From Cyprinodon diabolis (taxonomy: Eukaryota > Chordata > Actinopteri > Cyprinodontiformes > Cyprinodontidae), in contig CM060065.1 of assembly GCA_030533445.1 (NCBI GenBank), forward strand, positions 6,803,474 through 6,867,473: DNA of 64,000 nucleotides, in the 5' to 3' direction. Each line of letters opens with the position of its first letter. Position 1 is the first letter of the stretch. The notes below the pieces were generated by a model. The model saw only the letters and a list, made by a program, of their open reading frames with translations, ran no database searches and had not been told where the DNA came from. Made by a program: the position numbers and the translations under genes. Below, in pieces: positions 60,401-64,000 of this stretch.

Positions 60401-61652
60401 GCATGTAGGTTTATGCTAGTCACTACTTCCTCCCAACCAATCACAATCGCGGACCCAGGCATGGCGTCACAAAGCGCCGCCCTCTCAAACCACAACACAG
60501 AGCACATGAAGATGTCGCAGCAGGAGAGGCAGAGGAAATTGTTTCAAAGAAGGGTTTTTGTAGTTCGGCAGTCTGGCAGTATTTCGGTCATGGCAAGTCG
60601 GAAAAAAAACAAACCACAGTCATCTGTAAAATGTGTCGGGAACCAGTGAAACCAGTCTGATAACACAACCAACTTCTTTTTTTTTATCATCTCAGCCGCT
60701 CACACCCGCAGGAGTACGAGCTGTGTAGGCCCCGGCGCGACTCTCCTCCGAGGAATCTTCGGGAATTTAGGGAAAATATATATATATATATTCAGTTCTG
60801 GGCAGTTTCCCACGTAGTTCTAACAATTGAGAGAAAAATGCTGAGGGGCCAGAAACTTCAAAGTAATAACTCAGGTTAAAGCAGGAAACTAAGCTGAACC
60901 AGGTTTATTTGTTATATTTATTTTGGTCACTTTAGTTTATTCTTTGTCAGTATTTAATAACATAACTCAGGTCGTTTAAGTTATTTTTCTTTAAAACAAT
61001 TCTGTTATGCTTAAAAAAAGTTGGTTAAATAAATATTTTATTGGAAGTCTGTGTTTGTGTTCTTTATTAAAATTAAATCATTTAGCAATATCATAAAAAT
61101 TCCAGGCAGAGCTGCACATGAAATATGGTTTCAAATCTTTTCAATAATTATTGATATCGATCAATATGCATTTTTTTTTATCGATAAGCTTTTTTTCTAT
61201 ATCGCCCAGCCCTACTTTCATTACATTACTCCATCTGTAAATGTAGAGTTACTATAGGACCAGTTTGATATAACACAGTTTCATACAATATATATAATTG
61301 GGGGGTCTCCGTTCCATCTCACCACCAGTTTAGAAAATGTTCAAGACTCCTGGTTTAGAGGAAAGCCCGCCCCGAGGAGAAAAAAAGAATTTGATCTAGG
61401 AAAACAGCGGCATAATTAGAAGCTCTGTTTCCGTCTGAATGAATCATTTCATACGAACCCCGCCACCAGGATCCTGGGAATTTCCGAAGCAAACGCCTCG
61501 GCCATCTCTCTGCTCCCCACATTGGCGATGCAGTGCAGAGCCAGGTTCATAAAGGTGGGATTGCGGCTCGCCAGGTCATTCTTAATGGCATTGTTGATCA
61601 AACGGATGAGGTCACTGTTGGAGTTCACCAGCACTGAGATGAACAAGTAGCC
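33412..61652 (-). CDS. ap2a1: AP-2 adaptor complex subunit alpha (alpha-adaptin), 19 exons, 5' end beyond window
   Basis: Nineteen minus-strand exons join in one frame to 850 codons plus stop, corresponding to residue about 94 to the end of vertebrate AP2A1/AP2A2 (about 940 aa). Alpha-adaptin is a large subunit of the AP-2 complex, which links clathrin to cargo and PI(4,5)P2 at the plasma membrane. Visible are the helical-repeat trunk (e.g. GREMAEAF-like, [25 protein letters not shown]), a short hinge (LLVDVFSD) and the bilobed appendage. Platform residues that bind DPW/FxDxF ligands are kept ([25 protein letters not shown]). The N-terminal PIP2-binding exons are outside. Appendage residues read closer to mammalian alpha-2 ([17 protein letters not shown]), while C19orf12 and AP2A1 are both on human chromosome 19, so the symbol could be ap2a2. 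No frame-breaking lesion was seen. One appendage exon carries extra codons. Confidence 0.93.
33840..36208. repeat. Cluster of ~300-bp self-complementary MITEs (about 4 copies/half copies)
   Basis: Copies at 33840-34128, 34137-34260, 34893-35195 and 35903-36208 share GCACTGGAAAGAAATC-type ends, AAGTGCATTTTATCTAATTA and TTTTTCCAGT/ACTGCAAAAA termini in both orientations. They occupy the last AP-2 alpha introns. Confidence 0.75.
34645..34779 (-). CDS. ap2a1: AP-2 alpha exon, visible 18/19
   Basis: [45 protein letters not shown]. The Arg and Glu of LLRLEP correspond to ligand-contact residues (R905, E907 in mouse alpha-C numbering). Donor GTAAAA. Confidence 0.95.
36378..36447 (-). CDS. ap2a1: AP-2 alpha exon, visible 17/19
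   Basis: [20 protein letters not shown] then KAK. Acceptor TGTGCTCAG, donor GTAAAC. Confidence 0.93.
37000..37510 (+). mobile_element. Possible hAT transposase remnant
   Basis: AGAGGTCACGGAATAGTGGACC resembles a hAT terminus. Near 37417-37463 a frame reads [15 protein letters not shown] and then stops, resembling the hAT dimerisation motif (C-E-x-x-F-S-x-M-x-x-I-K). The rest is too degraded to read. Confidence 0.4.
37726..38055 (+). pseudogene. Integrase-core (rve) domain fragment of a mobile element
   Basis: An open frame of 110 codons contains [20 protein letters not shown] and [18 protein letters not shown]. The two Asp-containing blocks (VDGF, SDLGTEN) match the retroviral-type integrase fold used by Ginger-like elements and their domesticated fish relatives. 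The region with the catalytic Glu is missing. It lies within an AP-2 alpha intron, antisense to the gene. Confidence 0.6.
38215..38331 (-). CDS. ap2a1: AP-2 alpha exon, visible 16/19 (appendage platform)
   Basis: [20 protein letters not shown] then [23 protein letters not shown] holds the aromatic residues of the ligand-binding platform. A partial copy of this exon is at 13919-13994. Confidence 0.95.
38254..39240. repeat. Segmental duplication block 2, second copy
   Basis: Partner of 13918-14955. It includes most of AP-2 alpha exon 16/19 and the intron upstream of it. Confidence 0.88.
39241..39687. mobile_element. Palindromic MITE, copy 2
   Basis: Ends TACGACAGAGTATTTGGGCC and (other strand) TACGACGGAGTATTAGGGCC. 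Inner arms carry ATAAAGTTGTAATATTACGA and the inverse. The centre has GAGCTCCGACCAGCAGATGA, shared with copy 3. Confidence 0.82.
39973..40094 (-). CDS. ap2a1: AP-2 alpha exon, visible 15/19 (appendage)
   Basis: [20 protein letters not shown] then [20 protein letters not shown]. An alternative acceptor 12 bp downstream (GTTCAG|GTG) would drop LNVQ and keep the frame. Donor GTTAGT. Confidence 0.88.
40829..40888. mobile_element. hAT terminus fragment
   Basis: TAGGGCTGCAGCTAACGGTT is a widespread hAT end. The partner end is not present. Confidence 0.5.
41785..41927 (-). CDS. ap2a1: AP-2 alpha exon, visible 14/19 (appendage, extended)
   Basis: [20 protein letters not shown] then [20 protein letters not shown] and CQGKPYK, 47 codons to AAG|GTTATG. 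The last 18 or so residues have no counterpart in mammalian alpha-adaptin. No earlier GT donor exists after the NDLL position. Confidence 0.8.
42077..42159 (-). CDS. ap2a1: AP-2 alpha exon, visible 13/19 (appendage start)
   Basis: [20 protein letters not shown] then SEYHQNL. First strands of the appendage sandwich domain. Acceptor GACATTGCAG, donor GTGAGC. Confidence 0.94.
42204..42272 (+). repeat. 3' end of the fish interspersed repeat
   Basis: TGTAAAGTGCCTTGAGATGA through AATAAACTGAACTGAATTGA only; 5' part absent. Confidence 0.8.
42512..42645 (-). CDS. ap2a1: AP-2 alpha exon, visible 12/19 (hinge)
   Basis: [19 protein letters not shown] then [13 protein letters not shown] and SDEHFT. LLVDVF is the conserved hinge anchor. 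The usual STPSPSADLLGL segment was not found between this exon and the previous one, so a small exon may have been missed. Confidence 0.88.
44066..44923. mobile_element. hAT-type non-autonomous transposon (858 bp)
   Basis: Perfect 8-bp target duplications AGAATAAG at 44058-44065 and 44924-44931. Ends TAGGGTTGGAAATTGATAAG and (other strand) TAGGGACGGGAATCAAAAAC, with inner GATAAG/CTTATC palindromes. No transposase. It inserted within 31 bp of the donor side of the hinge exon at 44962. Confidence 0.88.
44962..45126 (-). CDS. ap2a1: AP-2 alpha exon, visible 11/19 (trunk end and hinge)
   Basis: [20 protein letters not shown] then LKKKKGSS and a divergent Asp/Glu/Asn-rich hinge ending QPASK. Donor GTATCA. 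Confidence 0.94.
46908..47395 (+). repeat. Fish interspersed repeat, copy 5
   Basis: Near full length, from CAACACCCTTGTTTAAAGAT to AAATAAACTGAATTTAAATG. The frame inside it is not a gene. Confidence 0.85.
47483..47714 (-). CDS. ap2a1: AP-2 alpha exon, visible 10/19 (~518-595)
   Basis: [40 protein letters not shown] and SCIASTDIL. End of the trunk. Donor GTTAGC. Confidence 0.95.
47939..48036 (-). CDS. ap2a1: AP-2 alpha exon, visible 9/19 (~486-517)
   Basis: [20 protein letters not shown] through LIAGDPRS, ending in a split Ser codon. Acceptor ACCCTGTAG, donor GTACTG. Confidence 0.95.
48480..48890 (-). mobile_element. Kolobok-like element fragment with THAP zinc finger
   Basis: TTAA at 48480 followed by AGGAAAAGTGCACTCATATT. 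The minus strand at about 48718-48885 encodes [20 protein letters not shown] then [13 protein letters not shown]. This is the second half of a THAP C2CH finger: the tryptophan, then the Cys-x-x-His pair. Kolobok transposases carry THAP domains and use TTAA targets, which ties the two together. The first Cys pair is lost where a fish repeat begins. Confidence 0.6.
48887..49350 (+). repeat. Fish interspersed repeat, copy 6
   Basis: From GCTGGAGATCGGCCTGTTTT to AATAAACTGAATTGAATTAA. Confidence 0.85.
50216..50475 (+). repeat. Inverted-pair MITE, left copy
   Basis: TTTACACGAGTGAATAAAGT and GCTAGCAGGTTCCCAATAGG ending with a small GGGAAT/ATTCCATTGGG hairpin. An inverted partner is at 56727-56985. 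Confidence 0.85.
50664..51409. mobile_element. hAT-type non-autonomous transposon (746 bp)
   Basis: Ends CAGGGTTCCTACAG and (other strand) CAGGGTTCCCGCGGGTCCTT; inner arms TTAAGACTTTTTAATGCC and the inverse. The flanking duplication is imperfect (TTAATA/TAATA). Its right end is 33 bp from AP-2 alpha exon 8/19. Confidence 0.8.
51443..51625 (-). CDS. ap2a1: AP-2 alpha exon, visible 8/19 (~425-485)
   Basis: [20 protein letters not shown] through GYAAKTVFE, 61 codons, phase 0. Donor GTGGGT. Confidence 0.96.
51709..51846 (-). CDS. ap2a1: AP-2 alpha exon, visible 7/19 (~379-424)
   Basis: [20 protein letters not shown] through ADYSIREEI, 46 codons, phase 0. Donor GTAGGC. Confidence 0.95.
52076..52244 (-). 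CDS. ap2a1: AP-2 alpha exon, visible 6/19 (~322-378)
   Basis: [20 protein letters not shown] through VINALK. Acceptor TGTCTCTCAG, donor GTGAGC. Confidence 0.96.
52690..53275 (+). mobile_element. L1-type LINE 3' end
   Basis: Degraded C terminus of ORF2 ([12 protein letters not shown], then [13 protein letters not shown] in shifted frames). An AATAAA-type signal (TAATAAAACAAATCTT) and a poly-A run at 53262-53274 follow. Confidence 0.55.
54189..54888. mobile_element. Non-autonomous DNA transposon (about 700 bp)
   Basis: Inverted ends GCTGGGCATACACTGTGTGA and (other strand) GCCCTGCATACGCTGTACAA. Internal TCACACTGT repeats, no transposase. Target duplication unclear. Confidence 0.6.
55465..55615 (-). 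CDS. ap2a1: AP-2 alpha exon, visible 5/19 (~272-321)
   Basis: Encodes [20 protein letters not shown] through AIALIIHHD, ending in a split Ser codon. Donor GTTGGT. Confidence 0.95.
55741..55849 (-). CDS. ap2a1: AP-2 alpha exon, visible 4/19 (~236-271)
   Basis: [35 protein letters not shown], plus one base. Donor GTACGG. Confidence 0.95.
55934..56035 (-). CDS. ap2a1: AP-2 alpha exon, visible 3/19 (~202-235)
   Basis: 102 bp, phase 0 at both ends: [16 protein letters not shown] through LAVARLSR. Acceptor TTTTCAG, donor GTGGGT. Confidence 0.95.
56265..56720. mobile_element. MITE related to the loop nested in the pogo-like element
   Basis: Begins ACGTTCACACCGCAGCAGGA. Bases 56332-56720 match 18646-18915 (TTTGCTGCTCTGGCTG, GGAAAATCCACCTGAAAACT-type). 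It ends against the inverted-pair MITE at 56727. Confidence 0.65.
56727..56985 (-). repeat. Inverted-pair MITE, right copy
   Basis: Inverse of 50216-50475: GTGCTACTTGGTCCCAATGG ... TTTATTCACTCGTGTAAAGT. Confidence 0.85.
57360..57489 (-). CDS. ap2a1: AP-2 alpha exon, visible 2/19 (~158-201)
   Basis: The first base completes Gly; encodes [18 protein letters not shown] through [10 protein letters not shown]. Donor GTAAGG. Confidence 0.95.
57583..57862 (-). repeat. Fish interspersed repeat, copy 7 (inverted, partial)
   Basis: From TTCAGTTTATTTCTATAGCG to GACTGGGGTTCAAGGAGACA. Confidence 0.85.
58133..59344. mobile_element. Palindromic MITE, copy 3, expanded by a minisatellite
   Basis: Left TATTAGGGCCAGGCTAGGGA, right (other strand) TACGACGAAGTATTAGGGCA. 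Left arm about 7 copies of GAGAATAAAGTCGTAA; right arm the inverse motif about 30 times. The core GAGCTCCGACTAGCATATTA is shared with copy 2. Confidence 0.85.
58610..59292. repeat. 22-bp minisatellite, about 30 units
   Basis: Unit TCTCGTAACTATACGACTTT+AT with variants (CGCAACTATG, CATAATTATAT, GTAATTATGTG) and a higher-order form with an extra CTCTTAT. It forms the right arm of the MITE. Confidence 0.95.
59345..60266. other. AP-2 alpha intron, A/T-rich
   Basis: Poly-A at 59766-59783 and poly-T tracts; no exon recognised. Confidence 0.4.
60275..61214 (+). mobile_element. hAT transposon derivative with BED-finger remnant (940 bp)
   Basis: Perfect 8-bp target duplications CTTTCATT at 60267-60274 and 61215-61222. 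Ends TAGGGCTGGGCGATAATTC and (other strand) TAGGGCTGGGCGATATAG. Plus-strand frames near 60560-60730 read [13 protein letters not shown], then CKMCREPV and [12 protein letters not shown], a BED zinc finger broken by frameshifts. The catalytic domain is gone. Confidence 0.88.
61459..61652 (-). CDS. ap2a1: AP-2 alpha exon, visible 1/19 (residues ~94-158)
   Basis: Acceptor TTTCTTTCAG; encodes [20 protein letters not shown] through IPRILVAG. Ends in phase 2 before GTTCGT. The trunk helices that follow the PIP2-binding region. Confidence 0.93.
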
Positions 61653-61659
61653 CTGAAAG

Positions 61660-63287
61660 AAACGGGAAAAACCGGAATGAGTCAAAACATCAGAAAAACT
61701 ACTGTTGTTTGATAGTTTGATCTAACTATGTGATCTTAATTGTTTAATCTTAAATTAAAAGGAATTGGCTTAGCATGATATTTTTAGTTTATTCCCACAC
61801 AGACAGGGCCTTATTTGGAGCCAACGGTCCGACAGAGATGGGCGCTCCTATGGCAGAACTAGCTGTTTACATGTTAGCCTTCAGCTAACCGTGCTGAGCT
61901 CTGTTCCTTAACACCATTTAAACCCCGTCTACACGAAGGGAAAACGCAGATTTTACCCTGCGGTTTGGCCTCTCATTTACACCAAAACCTTGTTTTTAAT
62001 AACCGAAAACGATTATTTGTAAAACCTCCGGCCAAAGTGGAGATTTCTGATAACGGCGGTTATGTGCTGCAGTTTCCACAGGGATAAACGGCTTTTTAGC
62101 TTCTTAAATGTCACATTATGCGCCAGAAAATCCTTAACGTCATGTGAGCACCTGATGTTTACGGTTTTTATGGCACTCGACGGCGTATTTATGCGGGTCG
62201 ATGTAAATAACAAGTTTTTTTAAAACAATGTTGTGTTAACGATGTTATTGAAAACGGAGGAGGGAAAATACTTCTTTCTCTAAATAACTGGCTATGTGTA
62301 AATATGGGGTTACACATCACGCTAGCACGATTTATCGCCTCCTAGTGCTGATCCACAGTACTACTGCTCTCAAGAAGTAAAGAAGCAAACCAACATGGCG
62401 GTGCATGAAACATCGGGAGAGTCAGGTGAAGAAGGCAGCCTTAGGTGAATTCACTTTTGTCTAATCAGGGCTTACGGACGCAGGAAACAACGACAGACGT
62501 TGAGGTTCCTTACACTGCTAAGCAGAATCATCACTGGAAATCGCGTGGCTCGGTAGGGAAGCTAGTATTTTTATGAATGTCTGAAATTTTATGATTACAG
62601 TGTCTGGCTGTAACCAGCAACAACTAGGTTTTCAACTATTTTGGCTAAAATAAAATTGCAATTGTTTTTAACCAGTGTTGCGGTGGCGATTTTATTGATT
62701 TTCTCCCTTCTTTTTGGTGGCTAACCCCCTTTAAGTGTACTGCCACCTAATGGCCTGGAGGAAGAAATTTAGTATCTTTCTCTTGTTAAATGTATACTCA
62801 GGTCAAATTCAGCGGCTGCGTCCTTCGAAGGCCAGATTTGTCAGCCGATTATGTCACAGTGCGGCACCGAGGTCTATTCGGATTGGAAGATTCCTGATTA
62901 TGCTGCAGACTAATGCAGCCTTCTTTTGCTCATTTTGAAAGACGGGTTCGGTGTATCCTCCATAGCCTTGGAGATCCCATGATTAATTACGAGTCCAAAC
63001 AATCCAGCTGCTCAGAGTAAAAAGGGAAATGATGCCAAACAGTGGCAAATATTGGAAGTGCAGTTTAATATAACTCAAGTATGTGAATAGTTTAGTCTGA
63101 AAAAATGAAAATAGTTGTTTTAAATGGTTATTGAGTCAGATATGTGGCGAGTTTGGTTTATGGAAAGGTTTTATCTGTTCCTGTGCAAATGGGTTTGGCG
63201 GACATATAAGCTCAGATTATAATATCTCTACAATGAGAGGATTAAACCCCTGCAAATGTAATTAGTACACAGAACAACAGTGAGAAG
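61660..63287. other. AP-2 alpha intron continuing toward upstream exons
   Basis: Contains repeat-like segments (62030-62160, 62760-62960) but no recognisable exon. The preceding AP-2 alpha exon (ending at residue ~93) must lie beyond 64000. Confidence 0.45.
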
Positions 63288-63291
63288 TTAA

Positions 63292-64000
63292 AGGAATAGT
63301 ATACCCAAAACATGATTAGCCTTCATTTTCTACTCACCCCATGCTGAACAACACTCTGGAGTACTTTTTTGATATCTCAAATGCATCTGGAGATCTGGGA
63401 GGCTTCTTGCTGTCTGCTGACATTCAAATAATGGAGGTCTATGATGCCCGAGGCAGAAAGGTCCATAAAAGTCCACAAAAAACGTGTCAATATTCCTCCA
63501 TATTGCTCGTCCAATGTATTCCAAGTGTCCTGAGTGGGTAGGGTCCATAATCTACTCGAAACGAAGTCATTTAGAATGTTTTTAGAGCATAAACAGTAGT
63601 GTATAGGATTTCCTAAAAGCGCGCGCCTGCGAGTTCACGAGCCTATGGAAACCGCGGCAGACCAAACCAGATGAAAGTGCGCATTCAGCGTCTGCTCTTG
63701 ATAATGCAAGCGTAGAAGAAGAAATGTGCTGTTTACCTGTGCAAAGAAAGAAACAACGAAAGAAAAATGTCTGAGGACTTCAGTGTTGAGGAAGAGCATG
63801 AGTTCTTTGCCGAGCTGAATGCGCACTTTCATCTGGTTTGGTCTGCCGCGGTTTCCGTAGACTCGTGAACGCGCTTTTAGGAAATCCTATACACTACTGT
63901 TTATGCTCTAAAAACATTCTAAATGACTTCGTTTCGAGTAAATTATGGACGCTACCCACTCAGGACACTTGTAATACATTGGACGAGCATTATGGAGGAA
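63292..64000. mobile_element. Kolobok-like palindromic element, cut by window edge
   Basis: TTAA (63288-63291) then AGGAATAGTATACCCAAAAC, a widespread fish terminus. Arms 63495-63695 and 63805-64000 are inverted copies (e.g. ATGTATTCCAAGTGTCCTGA and TCAGGACACTTGTAATACAT) around a centre near 63745. The right end is outside. Confidence 0.7.

Overview
The window is eukaryotic nuclear DNA, almost certainly from a teleost fish and probably a percomorph. The coding sequence is split into short exons with GT/AG introns. The genes match vertebrate families, and about half of the window is fish-type interspersed repeat. No prokaryotic operons, ribosome binding sites or CRISPR arrays are present. All calls come from reading the sequence; no database search was possible.

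Layout: (1) 1-755: intron plus terminal exon of a BtpA/SgcQ-family gene (+). (2) 3763-5192: a three-exon TP53INP-family autophagy/transcription co-factor gene (-), whose exons are too short to stand out as long ORFs. (3) 9.5-13.2 kb: a C19orf12 homologue (+) with two coding exons (141 aa) and a likely upstream non-coding exon, head-to-head with the TP53INP gene. (4) 15.2-17.7 kb: a 5'-truncated DD36E Tc1-like transposon, then an intact intronless coiled-coil gene (503 codons from the preferred start) ending in AATAAA and an A-rich tract. (5) 17.9-30.6 kb: a repeat-dominated island with a pogo-like element carrying nested insertions, several hAT and palindromic MITEs, a tRNA-derived SINE, a LINE ORF2 fragment and a retroviral LTR remnant. 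(6) 33412-61652: 19 exons of the AP-2 clathrin adaptor alpha subunit gene (-). They were assembled exon by exon in one continuous frame (850 codons plus stop). The first roughly 93 codons lie beyond the right edge. Introns hold many MITEs, an L1 3' end and a 22-bp minisatellite.

The host genes are not an operon: each is a separate transcription unit. C19orf12 and AP-2 alpha converge, and the DNA between and inside them records a segmental duplication. C19orf12 3'-flanking DNA plus a piece of an AP-2 alpha exon is present next to C19orf12, and again as two blocks about 6.7 kb apart downstream of and inside the AP-2 alpha gene.

Most notable: the intact single-exon coiled-coil gene; the duplication with its AP-2 alpha pseudo-exon; an apparent in-frame extension of about 18 codons in the AP-2 alpha appendage; transposons nested within transposons that have interrupted both copies of an older tandem repeat; and a palindromic MITE family in which one copy has grown about 30 copies of a 22-bp repeat.
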